From an uncultured Oscillospiraceae bacterium (GTDB taxonomy: Bacteria; Bacillota; Clostridia; Oscillospirales; Oscillospiraceae): a stretch of DNA of 26,774 nt. Made by a program: the position numbers and the translations under genes. The DNA is taken from assembly GCA_934589665.1 (NCBI GenBank), contig CAKTOJ010000013.1, positions 1 to 26,774 on the forward strand, written 5' to 3'. Positions 7,223-14,663 of this stretch are shown here, piece after piece (positions within the stretch are counted from its first letter, which is position 1; every line of letters starts with the position of its first letter). Below the pieces are notes generated by a model. The model did no database searches. It was not told where the DNA came from and worked only from the letters and a program-made list of their open reading frames with translations.

Positions 7223-8191
7223 ATGAGTTTCCTGACGTCTCTGTTCAACGCGCTGCCCGGCGCCGCAGCCCAGGGCCTGATCTGGGGCATCATGGCGATC
7301 GGCGTCTACATTACCTACCGTATTCTTGACGTTGCCGACCTGACGGTGGACGGCTCTCTTGCAACCGGCGGCGCGGTCTGCGTCATGCTGATCCGCGCGG
7401 GCTGGAATCCGTGGCTGGCGCTTTTGTGCGCTGTGCTTGCCGGCATGCTCGCCGGCCTTGCCACGGGCCTTTTCCATACCAAGTGCGGCATCCCGGCGAT
7501 CCTCGCCGGCATTCTGACGCAGCTGGCGCTGTACTCCGTCAATCTGCGCATTATGGAGAGCAAGGCCAATCAGGCGCTCAGCGTGGATAAATACGATCTG
7601 CTGGTTTCCCAGCGCTATGTGCGCACGGTCTCGCCCGTGGGCGAGCTGCTGACGAAGAATCCGCTGCCGCTGCTGCTGCTCTTCACCGCCGCGGTGATCG
7701 CGCTGCTCTACTGGTTCTTCGGCACTGAGAAAGGCTGCGCGATTCGCGCAACCGGCGCGAACCAGAACATGGCCCGCGCGCAGGGTATCGACACCAACGC
7801 CAACGTGGTGCTTGGACTGATGCTCTCCAATGGACTGGTCGCGCTCTCCGGCGCGCTGCTCGCCCAGTATCAGGGCTCGAGCGATGTGCAGATGGGCCGC
7901 GGCGCCATTGTCATCGGTCTTGCCGCCGTTATCATCGGTGAGGTGGTGTTCGGCAAGCTTTTCACAAACTTCGGCCTTCGGCTCTTTGCTGTTTCCATCG
8001 GCGCAATCCTTTACTACATCGTGCTGCAGGTTGCGCTCCAGCTCGGCTTGAATACCAACGACCTCAAGCTCGTCACGTCGCTGATCGTGGCGGTGTTCCT
8101 TGCTATTCCGTACTGGAAGGGCAAATATTTCCGCGCGTCTGTCAAGGCCGGCGGTGCGGACGTGAAGATCGGAGGCAGCCCCAATGCTTGA
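7223..8191 (+). CDS. ABC transporter permease, TrpY-like (LivH/BPD_transp_2 type)
   Basis: A 322-residue polytopic inner-membrane permease with about eight to nine hydrophobic segments, including the opening AAQGLIWGIMAIGVYITYRI, followed by the DVADLTVDGSLATGGA stretch that is characteristic of the permease in the three-part putative Trp/Tyr importers. A cytoplasmic segment near GCAIRATGANQNMARAQGI contains the EAA-like coupling region that contacts the ATPase. GGAGG precedes the ATG. Its last 8 bases overlap the ATPase gene, indicating translational coupling. The substrate is inferred from the neighbouring binding protein. Confidence 0.9.
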   Translation: MSFLTSLFNALPGAAAQGLIWGIMAIGVYITYRILDVADLTVDGSLATGGAVCVMLIRAGWNPWLALLCAVLAGMLAGLATGLFHTKCGIPAILAGILTQLALYSVNLRIMESKANQALSVDKYDLLVSQRYVRTVSPVGELLTKNPLPLLLLFTAAVIALLYWFFGTEKGCAIRATGANQNMARAQGIDTNANVVLGLMLSNGLVALSGALLAQYQGSSDVQMGRGAIVIGLAAVIIGEVVFGKLFTNFGLRLFAVSIGAILYYIVLQVALQLGLNTNDLKLVTSLIVAVFLAIPYWKGKYFRASVKAGGADVKIGGSPNA

Positions 8192-8978
8192 ACTGAAAAA
8201 TATCTACAAGACCTTTAATCCGGGAACCATCAATGCCAAGACTGCGCTCAACGGGCTGAACCTGACGCTCAACGATGGCGACTTCGTCACCGTGATCGGC
8301 GGCAACGGCGCGGGCAAATCCACGATGCTCAATGCCATCGCGGGCGTATTTTCCGTGGATTCCGGCTCGATTGTCATTGATGGACAGGACGTGACCCGCC
8401 TTTCGGAGCATAAGCGCGCCGCCCTGCTCGGGCGTGTGTTTCAGGACCCCATGATGGGTACGGCCCCGACCATGATGATCGAGGAAAATCTTGCGCTTGC
8501 TGCTCGCCGCGGACAAAGGCGCGGGCTGAAGTGGGGCATTACCGCTGCGGAGCGCACCAGCTATAAGGAGCTTCTGCGCAAGCTGGATCTTGGTCTGGAA
8601 GACCGCCTGACAAGTAAGGTCGGCCTGCTCTCCGGCGGACAGCGGCAGGCGCTGACGCTGCTCATGGCCTCGCTCAAGCAGCCCAAGCTTCTGCTCCTTG
8701 ACGAGCACACGGCGGCGCTCGACCCAAAGACGGCGGCCAAGGTGCTTGAGCTCTCTGACCAGATTGTCAGTGAAAACCATCTGACTACGCTGATGATCAC
8801 ACATAATATGAAGGATGCGATCGCGCACGGCAACCGCCTGATTATGATGGATGCGGGCCGTGTGGTCGTGGATATCTCGGGTGAAGAGAAGAAAAAGCTC
8901 ACCGTGCCCGATCTGCTTGCGCTCTTCTCCAGCGCCAGCGGCTCGACCGAGGCGAACGATAAGCTTCTGCTGTCATGA
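8184..8978 (+). CDS. ABC transporter ATP-binding protein, TrpZ-like
   Basis: A 264-residue cytoplasmic ATPase that powers the importer formed with the two preceding gene products. It has Walker A GGNGAGKS (39-46), Q-loop VFQDPMMGTAPTM, signature LSGGQ (149-153), Walker B LLLLDEH (about 169-175) with the DEHTAALDP variant usual in this subfamily, and H-loop ITH. It starts at 8184 inside the end of the permease gene, with GGAGG in the permease coding sequence serving as its ribosome site. A terminator at 9024-9074 closes the operon. Confidence 0.93.
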   Translation: MLELKNIYKTFNPGTINAKTALNGLNLTLNDGDFVTVIGGNGAGKSTMLNAIAGVFSVDSGSIVIDGQDVTRLSEHKRAALLGRVFQDPMMGTAPTMMIEENLALAARRGQRRGLKWGITAAERTSYKELLRKLDLGLEDRLTSKVGLLSGGQRQALTLLMASLKQPKLLLLDEHTAALDPKTAAKVLELSDQIVSENHLTTLMITHNMKDAIAHGNRLIMMDAGRVVVDISGEEKKKLTVPDLLALFSSASGSTEANDKLLLS

Positions 8979-9023
8979 GGTGTGCGTTGATCCTTTCCTT
9001 GAAAAACAGGGGATAACCTGTTA

Positions 9024-9074
9024 AAATACCGTTGACCGGTGGTTTAGCCTCCTCCCGGTCAGCGGTATTTTTTT
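9024..9074 (+). terminator. Intrinsic terminator of the aromatic ABC transporter operon
   Basis: A 16-bp stem (9024-9039 with 9055-9070) with a single T-G pair is followed by T-runs through 9074. The loop is about 15 bases. Confidence 0.85.
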
Positions 9075-9144
9075 CGATAGAGCACGGTGCAGGGTAAAAA
9101 ATGCCTGCCGCTTTTGATTTTTTCAGGCAGGGGGATGCGAGACG

Positions 9145-9903
9145 ATGGATGCCATTCAGGTCAAAGGCCTTGTCAAGACCTATACGACGCAGAGTACAGA
9201 TATTATCTTAAATGGTGCGAAGCGTCCGGCCACAACGCGAGCGGTGCTCCGTGGTGTGTCGGTCGATTTTCCTCTCGGAAAACTGACAGCCATCCTTGGC
9301 CGGAGCGGCTGCGGGAAGAGCACGCTGCTGCGGCTGATCGACGGTACGAAGGATGTGCCGGATGCCGGCGAGATCATCATGCCGGACGGCTGGCGCTGTG
9401 CACTGCTCTCACCCGATCCCTACGTCATTACGTGGACATCGGTCGAACGCAACGTTGCCATGGCGGCGGGTGCGGGGCGAACGCCGGAGGATCGGCTGGA
9501 GCTTGCCCGCAGGCTTGTGCGGCTTGTTCGTCTGGAGGACTATGCCGATATGACGCCGCTGGAGCTTTCGACCGGCATGCGTCAGCGGCTCGGTCTTGCC
9601 CGTGTGCTGGCCAGTCAGGCACAGGTGCTGCTGATGGACGAGCCGTTTGCCTCACTCGATTTTATCACGCGCGGTGAGCTGCAATCGGAGCTTCTGGAGA
9701 TTCAAAGGGAGCTGAGAAAAACGATCCTGCTGGTCACACACCAGCTTGACGAGGCACTGCTGCTGGCGCAGAAGATTGTGGTGCTCCACGCCGACAGCTC
9801 GGTGCGCGAGTGGGAGCTGGAGCGTCCTTATCCGCGGGACCTTACCAGCCCAGAACTCATGCGGCTGCGTGACGAGATCACAGAGGAATGCAGGAAAGAT
9901 TGA
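9145..9903 (+). CDS. ABC transporter ATP-binding protein, nitrate/sulfonate/taurine type, without adjacent partners
   Basis: A 252-residue ATPase resembling the SsuB/TauB group (import of small anions or thiamine-like precursors). It has Walker A GRSGCGKST (52-60), Walker B LLMDEP (about 162-167), and the LDFITRGELQ motif after it that is usual in this group. Two points are atypical: the signature reads LSTGM (141-145) instead of LSGGM, and the Q-loop region reads LLSPDPYVITW, with Ser where Gln is normal. A permease and binding protein of the same type are absent from the window, so it must work with proteins encoded elsewhere or have a different role. It lies between two intrinsic terminators and is probably monocistronic; the ribosome site before ATG 9145 is G-rich but not a clean AGGAGG. 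Confidence 0.8.
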   Translation: MDAIQVKGLVKTYTTQSTDIILNGAKRPATTRAVLRGVSVDFPLGKLTAILGRSGCGKSTLLRLIDGTKDVPDAGEIIMPDGWRCALLSPDPYVITWTSVERNVAMAAGAGRTPEDRLELARRLVRLVRLEDYADMTPLELSTGMRQRLGLARVLASQAQVLLMDEPFASLDFITRGELQSELLEIQRELRKTILLVTHQLDEALLLAQKIVVLHADSSVREWELERPYPRDLTSPELMRLRDEITEECRKD

Positions 9904-9905
9904 AA

Positions 9906-9943
9906 AAAGCACCGTCTGACCTTTTCGGGCCAGACGGTGCTTT
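9906..9943. terminator. Bidirectional terminator between the ABC ATPase and lysO
   Basis: AAAGCACCGTCTG (9906-9918) and its complement (9931-9943) flank a 12-base loop, with A-runs on one side and TTT on the other. It lies between convergent genes. Confidence 0.82.
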
Positions 9944-9951
9944 CATAAGTA

Positions 9952-10923
9952 TCACACGCCGATGATGAGCGGCACGAGCAGCGCGGAGAAAAGCCCGGAG
10001 CTCATGCCGAGGGCGAAGGAATAGGGAACCGTTTCGGGGTTGCAGGTGCGCTCGACAATGGGAAGGCAGACATCCATCGCGGCGGTGCCCGGCATGGCAG
10101 CGGCCTCGATATAGCCGATTTTCGCCGCGGCCAGCGGCAGCAGAATGATGCCGCATGCCTCGCGCAGAATGTTGTGCAGAAAGGAGATGGCACCGGCCAC
10201 ATCATGCCCGGCGGCGGTGATGACGGTGGGAGCCATGGAGTACCAGCCGAAGCCCGCGCTGATGGCGAGCCCCTCGCGCAGCGTCACAGGGGAGAGAAGC
10301 GAATAGACCGCGCCGCCAAGCAATGCGCCGAGCGCGGAAAAGACCGGTGCGAGCAGAACACATGGTCCGGCCTCACGCAGCATGGCGCGCAGCCGCCCCT
10401 CCAGCCCGAGATTGAAGCCGACAAGCGCAAGGAGAATGCACAGCGCAACAGTCTGGCAGCTGCCGGAGACGGATTGAAAGCGGTCGAGGTCCGTAAACAG
10501 GCGTGGAACGAGCAGCCAGCCGCACAGCATCCCGCCCGCGACCATGGCAAAGATGCTCAGCGAGGAGCGGATGGCGGCGCTGTCTGCGGCCGGAGTGTTG
10601 CCCGGTTCGTTCCTGTGCCGCTGGCTGCCGGCGGGTAGTGCATGACGGTCGATATGGAGAAGCCTGCGCGCGAGCAGAACGCCGAGCATGCTGCCGGAAA
10701 TGACCAGTACGGTTACCAGCACGGCCTGTATGCCGATCGTGCCGAGGCGCGAGGTGATCTCACGGTCAGCGCCCATGCGCAGACCCATGGTAAAGACCAG
10801 AACGAAAACCGAGGCGCTCAGAATACGGTTCAGAAAAGCGAAGCGGTCGGCATAGCGGCGCAGCCGCACTGCCAGCAGGCAGCAGGCGATCATGACCGAC
10901 CAGTAAAAGGCGAGCATAGCCAT
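9952..10923 (-). CDS. lysO: Lysine exporter LysO family membrane protein (DUF340/YbjE)
   Basis: A 323-residue integral membrane protein with about eight hydrophobic segments. Family signatures visible are LVFTMGLRMGADREI in the N-terminal half and, in the C-terminal half, GFGWYSM, followed by the AFLHNILREACGIILLPL-like helix and AMDVCLPIV. E. coli LysO exports L-lysine; substrate in this organism is inferred from family. A polar stretch (about 90-115) separates the two halves. The start at 10923 (MAML) has only a weak AGAGAG ribosome site, and the ATG six bases in is an alternative. It follows pgcA by 76 bases beyond that gene's terminator; no lysine riboswitch is seen upstream. Confidence 0.85.
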   Translation of the reverse strand: MAMLAFYWSVMIACCLLAVRLRRYADRFAFLNRILSASVFVLVFTMGLRMGADREITSRLGTIGIQAVLVTVLVISGSMLGVLLARRLLHIDRHALPAGSQRHRNEPGNTPAADSAAIRSSLSIFAMVAGGMLCGWLLVPRLFTDLDRFQSVSGSCQTVALCILLALVGFNLGLEGRLRAMLREAGPCVLLAPVFSALGALLGGAVYSLLSPVTLREGLAISAGFGWYSMAPTVITAAGHDVAGAISFLHNILREACGIILLPLAAAKIGYIEAAAMPGTAAMDVCLPIVERTCNPETVPYSFALGMSSGLFSALLVPLIIGV

Positions 10924-10941
10924 AGGTGTATTCTCTCTTTC

Positions 10942-10973
10942 AAAGAAAGAGGGCGGCGTAAAACGCCGCCCTC
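10942..10973 (-). terminator. Intrinsic terminator of the yycJ-rlmH-pgcA operon
   Basis: A perfect 10-bp GC-rich stem (10949-10958 with 10964-10973) has a 5-base loop. On the minus strand it is followed by TTTCTTTG. Confidence 0.82.
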
Positions 10974-10999
10974 CGTTTTATTGCCGGAAAGCTCTGCGG

Positions 11000-12724
11000 T
11001 CAGGCAAGGGTCTTGACCCATGCGCTGTATTTTTCAATGTTGGCGTCGCGTTCGTGCGCGTCCGCTCCCTTTGTGAGGATATAGACCTTGATCTTCGGCT
11101 CCGTGCCGGAGGGACGCACGACGATGTGCGTGCCGTCGGCAAGCTCGAAGCGCAGGACGTTCGAGCCGGAGAGCGCCATCTTTGTTACCGCGCCGCTTGC
11201 GGCGTCGCGCACAGTGCCGTCAGAATAGTCCTTGTACTGTGCGACCTTCACGCTGCTGATCTCCACCGGCGGGTGCTCGCGCAGAGACTGCATAAGCGCG
11301 GACATCTTCTCCAACCCGTCCAGACCGGGCATGACGAGGTTATGCGTTTTTTCGCCGTACCAGCCGTACTTTTCATAGAGAGCCTGAAGCGCGTCGAAGA
11401 GCGTCATGCCCTGCGCGTGATACCATGCAGCCATCTCCGTGAGCAGCAGCGAGGCCGTTACCGCGTCCTTATCGCGGACATAATGGCCGATCATGTAGCC
11501 GTAGCTCTCCTCATAGGAGAAAATGACGGTGTTTTTGCCAGAGCCCTCCAGCTCGTTCATCTTTTCGGCCATGAACTTGAAGCCGGTGAACGTGTCGTAG
11601 CAGTCAAGACCGTTGGCCTCGGCGACAGCGCGCGCCATCTCGGTGGTTACGATGGTTTTGAGCGCGGCGGGCTTCGCGGGCAGCTTGCCCGCGCGCTTCA
11701 TTGCGCCGATGAGGTAGTCGAGCAGCAGTACGCCGGTCTGGTTGCCGGTGACCGGCTCGAACTCGCCGGATTTGTTGCGCACCATGATGCCGACGCGGTC
11801 GCTGTCGGGGTCGGTGCCGAGAATGAAATCGACATTCTTTTCCTTTGCCAGATCGATGGCAAGGTAGAAGCCTTCGGGATTCTCGGGATTCGGGGAGACG
11901 ACCGTGGGGAAATTGCCGTCAATGACCATCTGCTTCGGCTCGCAGTAAAGGTGCTTGATGCCGAGCCGTGTGAGCGCCTCGGGTACGAGCTTGTAGCCGC
12001 AGCCGTGGAAGGGCGTGTAGACCAGGCCGAAGTCATCCGCGACCTTTTGAACCGTCTCATAGTCGTTGACCATGCCCATGACGTTTGCCATGAAGCGACG
12101 GTCGCAGTCCTCGCCAAGCAGCTCGATCTTCCCCTCGGCGAGCGCCTGCTCGTAGTCCATCGACTGCACGCCGGTAAAGATGTCGATCTTCGTCAGCTCC
12201 TCGGCAATGGCTGCGGCGTGCTGCGGCGGCAGCTGCGCGCCGTCCGCCCAGTAGACCTTATAGCCGTTATACTCCTTGGGGTTGTGGCTGGCCGTGACGT
12301 TTACACCCGCCTGACAGCCATACTCGCGCACGGCGAAGGAGAGCTCCGGTGTGGGGCGCAGCGACTCGAACAGGCGCACATGGATGCCGTTTGCCGCCAT
12401 GACGCAGGCCGTCTCGCGCGCGAACTCGGCAGAGTGGTTGCGGCAGTCCATGCAGACCGCAACGCCCTTTTTCATGGCCTCTGCGCCCTCGGCGCGGATG
12501 ACGTTGGCAAAGCCCTGCGTCGCCCAGCGGATCACATGGCGGTTCATGTTGTGAAGCCCGGTGAACATCGTGCCGCGCAGGCCGGCAGTGCCGAATTCGA
12601 GCGGCCCGTAAAAACGGGCCTTGATCTCCTTGTCGTTGCCCTCGAGGGCCTGAAGCTCTGCACGTTCCTCCTCGCTGAGCGCAGGAGAGGCGAGCCATTT
12701 TTCATATTCCTTGCGATAATCCAT
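11000..12724 (-). CDS. pgcA: Alpha-phosphoglucomutase / phosphomannomutase family enzyme
   Basis: A 574-residue cytoplasmic enzyme of the alpha-D-phosphohexomutase family, interconverting glucose-1-phosphate and glucose-6-phosphate to supply UDP-glucose for envelope polymers. The four expected motifs are present in order: phosphoserine loop TASHNPKEYNGYK (Ser146), metal loop GTDPDSDR (Asp305/307/309), sugar-binding YEESYGY, and phosphate-binding RPSGTEPKIKVY near the C-terminus. Its length matches Bacillus PgcA. AAGGAGG lies 7 bases before the ATG. It begins 27 bases after the rlmH stop and is likely co-transcribed with yycJ-rlmH. Specificity for glucose rather than mannose phosphate is inferred from length and similarity. 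Confidence 0.94.
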   Translation of the reverse strand: MDYRKEYEKWLASPALSEEERAELQALEGNDKEIKARFYGPLEFGTAGLRGTMFTGLHNMNRHVIRWATQGFANVIRAEGAEAMKKGVAVCMDCRNHSAEFARETACVMAANGIHVRLFESLRPTPELSFAVREYGCQAGVNVTASHNPKEYNGYKVYWADGAQLPPQHAAAIAEELTKIDIFTGVQSMDYEQALAEGKIELLGEDCDRRFMANVMGMVNDYETVQKVADDFGLVYTPFHGCGYKLVPEALTRLGIKHLYCEPKQMVIDGNFPTVVSPNPENPEGFYLAIDLAKEKNVDFILGTDPDSDRVGIMVRNKSGEFEPVTGNQTGVLLLDYLIGAMKRAGKLPAKPAALKTIVTTEMARAVAEANGLDCYDTFTGFKFMAEKMNELEGSGKNTVIFSYEESYGYMIGHYVRDKDAVTASLLLTEMAAWYHAQGMTLFDALQALYEKYGWYGEKTHNLVMPGLDGLEKMSALMQSLREHPPVEISSVKVAQYKDYSDGTVRDAASGAVTKMALSGSNVLRFELADGTHIVVRPSGTEPKIKVYILTKGADAHERDANIEKYSAWVKTLA

Positions 12725-12751
12725 TGTGTGACCTCCTTGAAAGAGTTGGTG

Positions 12752-13234
12752 TTACTTATGATATTTTGTGCCGCACTCGATCTGGTACGCGCGGTAGATC
12801 TGCTCGAGCAGCATGACCCGCGCCAGATGGTGCGGAAAGGTCATGGGCGACATGGACAGGCGCAGATCGGCGCGTGCCTTTACGCGCGGATGCAGTCCGA
12901 AGCTGCCGCCGATGAGAAAGGTAAGCTGGGACGCTCCGGCAGAGGCGAACTGAGCGAGCCGTTTGGAGAGAGCCTCACTGCTCAGCGCTGTTCCCTCGAT
13001 GCACATGGCGATGACCGCGCCGCCGCGTGGGAGCCGCTCTTCAATGAGCACGGCCTCTTTGGCAAGCGCCTGTTCAATCTCTGCGGGCGACGGAGCGTCG
13101 CCCAGCCGCTGCTCGGGCAGCTCGGCGATCTCTAATTTACAATGGCGCTGTAAGCGCTTCTGGTATTCCGCGACGGCGGCGGCATAGAATGCCTCCTTCA
13201 GTTTGCCGACGCAGAGGATGGTGACCTTCTGCAT
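12752..13234 (-). CDS. rlmH: 23S rRNA pseudouridine-1915 N3-methyltransferase RlmH
   Basis: A 160-residue SPOUT-class (alpha/beta knot) methyltransferase that modifies pseudouridine 1915 in helix 69 of 23S rRNA. The C-terminal half carries the family hallmark: FLIGGSFGL (SAM knot loop), LSMSPMTFPHHLARVMLLEQ, IYRAYQI, and the terminal YHK. Length equals the usual 155-160. The gene starts inside the end of yycJ (37-base overlap), implying translational coupling, with GAGG before its ATG. The pairing yycJ with rlmH is conserved at the end of the Bacillus wal region. Confidence 0.96.
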   Translation of the reverse strand: MQKVTILCVGKLKEAFYAAAVAEYQKRLQRHCKLEIAELPEQRLGDAPSPAEIEQALAKEAVLIEERLPRGGAVIAMCIEGTALSSEALSKRLAQFASAGASQLTFLIGGSFGLHPRVKARADLRLSMSPMTFPHHLARVMLLEQIYRAYQIECGTKYHK

Positions 13235-13980
13235 AGATGAACCTCGCTTATCTCATCGCGCGGCGCGACGCACAGGCGGACAGACAGTCCGGCAGCCTGC
13301 AATGCACGGGCCACAGCGTACTCCGCCAGCTCGGGTGTGTTGTTTTCCTTGGAGAGATGCGCGAGCAGGATGTCGCGTGTGCCTGCATTTACCGCACTGA
13401 GTGCAAATTCTGCCGCTGCGTCATTGGAGAGATGGCCTTCCCGGCTGAGAATGCGGCGCTTGAGAAAATAGGGGTAGGGGCCGTTTTCCAGCGCAGCGAC
13501 ATCATGGTTTGCCTCAAGCAGCAAGGTGTCCACACCCAAAAGCGTTTCTGCCGCCGCATCGGTCACAAAGCCGGTGTCTGTCAGGATGCCGAGCGAACCG
13601 TCGTCGGCGTCGACGCGGTAGCCGACTGGGTCGGCCGCGTCATGTGACGTGGAAAAGGAGCGCACAGTACAGTCAGCGAACGTGAGCGTGCCGCCCGCCG
13701 TAAAGGGCGAGACAGGGCAGGTGAGTATATGGGACGCGCCGCGGGTGACGTAGACCGGGGCGGCGCACTTTTTTGTGAGGGTAGCAAGGCCGCTGACGTG
13801 ATCGGAGTGCTCGTGCGTGATCAGAACGGCGGTGAGGTCGCCGAGTGTCAGCCCCAGCGTGCGCAGAGAATGTTCAATACGCCGGCAGGAAATGCCAGCG
13901 TCAATGAGCAGCGTTGTTTTGCCGGCGCGCACAAGCGAGCAGTTGCCGCTTGAGCCGCTGGCGAGCGTGTAAAATTCCAT
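13198..13980 (-). CDS. yycJ: Metallo-beta-lactamase fold hydrolase YycJ/WalJ
   Basis: A 260-residue cytoplasmic metal-dependent hydrolase. The metal motif THEHSDH is at 55-61 (His56, His58, Asp60, His61), and further ligands follow in FSTSHDAADP, LTDTG and LEANHD, the pattern of the YycJ/WalJ family. YycJ family proteins are tied to the wal locus and have been linked to nucleic-acid maintenance; the reaction here is not established. It starts with ATG at 13980 behind a weak AAGAGA site and a promoter at 14012-14041. It overlaps rlmH by 37 bases and leads the operon yycJ-rlmH-pgcA. Confidence 0.92.
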   Translation of the reverse strand: MEFYTLASGSSGNCSLVRAGKTTLLIDAGISCRRIEHSLRTLGLTLGDLTAVLITHEHSDHVSGLATLTKKCAAPVYVTRGASHILTCPVSPFTAGGTLTFADCTVRSFSTSHDAADPVGYRVDADDGSLGILTDTGFVTDAAAETLLGVDTLLLEANHDVAALENGPYPYFLKRRILSREGHLSNDAAAEFALSAVNAGTRDILLAHLSKENNTPELAEYAVARALQAAGLSVRLCVAPRDEISEVHLCRRSPSSASAN

Positions 13981-14011
13981 GGGTTAGATCTCTTTTCTGT
14001 TCTTATCCCTT

Positions 14012-14041
14012 AGAATACCATATCTGACCGTCCGTTGACAA
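14012..14041 (-). promoter_or_regulatory. Promoter of yycJ-rlmH-pgcA
   Basis: On the minus strand, TTGTCA (14041-14036) is followed after 18 bases by TATTCT (14017-14012), with an extended -10 TGG just ahead of the -10. The yycJ start is about 30 bases downstream. Confidence 0.7.
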
Positions 14042-14176
14042 GGGAAAAGCCATTTTTTGCCGTGGGAAAGAGCTTTTGCCTCAGCGGTACGGGACAGAAA
14101 AGAGTATTGTATATATTGCACATACTTTACGTTAAGATGGCGAAAAATTTCTACAGAATAAAAACTTAACAATATC

Positions 14177-14205
14177 TTTACAGGGCCATCAAATTCATGT
14201 ATACT
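14177..14205 (+). promoter_or_regulatory. Promoter of the 113-residue membrane protein gene
   Basis: TTTACA (14177-14182) is followed after 17 bases by TATACT (14200-14205). The coding start is 55 bases downstream. Confidence 0.75.
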
Positions 14206-14260
14206 AAAAATAACAAATTGGAATGTGCGATTTACAAAAAATAGGAAAGGAGAACGCACG

Positions 14261-14602
14261 ATGCAGGACAGAGCACAGGAATTTGAAACCGCCCTTGAGG
14301 ATTTTCTCGGTGATGAAGATCTTCTGATCGGGCATGGAAAAAGCGTACCGGCGCAGATCGCGCTTCGCATCCGCAACGTCATGGTCGTGCTGGCTGTGAT
14401 CCTATTTCTTGTTTCCCTCAGCGCGACGAGCTATTCCGCGCTTCGTGCGGTCGGATATATCCTCGGCGCGATCGCTTACGTCTGTGAGATCTTTGTACTG
14501 ACGGACTGCTTCCACGTGAAGATCCCGCACAACGAGCTGTTCATGCCCTATTGCTTCGGACCGCTCTATCTCATCATGGGAATCGGCTATTTGGTTCATT
14601 GA
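14261..14602 (+). CDS. Small membrane protein of unknown function (113 residues)
   Basis: I do not recognise this protein. It has an acidic N-terminal stretch (residues 5-24, ETALEDFLGDEDLLIGHGK) and three hydrophobic segments at about 39-58, 62-81 and 94-112, with a short cytoplasmic or external loop containing HVKIPHNELF between the second and third. The start is set by AAAGGAG (14245-14252 region) a few bases before ATG 14261. The gene has a dedicated promoter and a terminator shared with murA, so it is expressed alone. It sits between the yycJ-rlmH operon and murA, in the middle of the split wal region, which suggests but does not prove a link to the cell envelope. Confidence 0.75.
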   Translation: MQDRAQEFETALEDFLGDEDLLIGHGKSVPAQIALRIRNVMVVLAVILFLVSLSATSYSALRAVGYILGAIAYVCEIFVLTDCFHVKIPHNELFMPYCFGPLYLIMGIGYLVH

Positions 14603-14615
14603 GAAACTGAAAACG

Positions 14616-14645
14616 AAAAGCACCGGCGAAAGCCGGTGCTTTTTT
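14616..14645. terminator. Bidirectional terminator between the small membrane gene and murA
   Basis: A perfect 12-bp stem (14616-14627 with 14632-14643, AAAAGCACCGGC and complement) is closed by a GAAA tetraloop with T-run beyond. It lies between convergent genes. Confidence 0.9.
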
Positions 14646-14663
14646 ATTGCCCACAGAAGAACC

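Noticed and set aside
11054..13135. A 693-codon open frame on the plus strand opposite pgcA and rlmH
   Set aside because: It is antisense to two well-supported enzymes with intact catalytic motifs; long antisense frames are common in GC-rich genes, and the translation has no family features.
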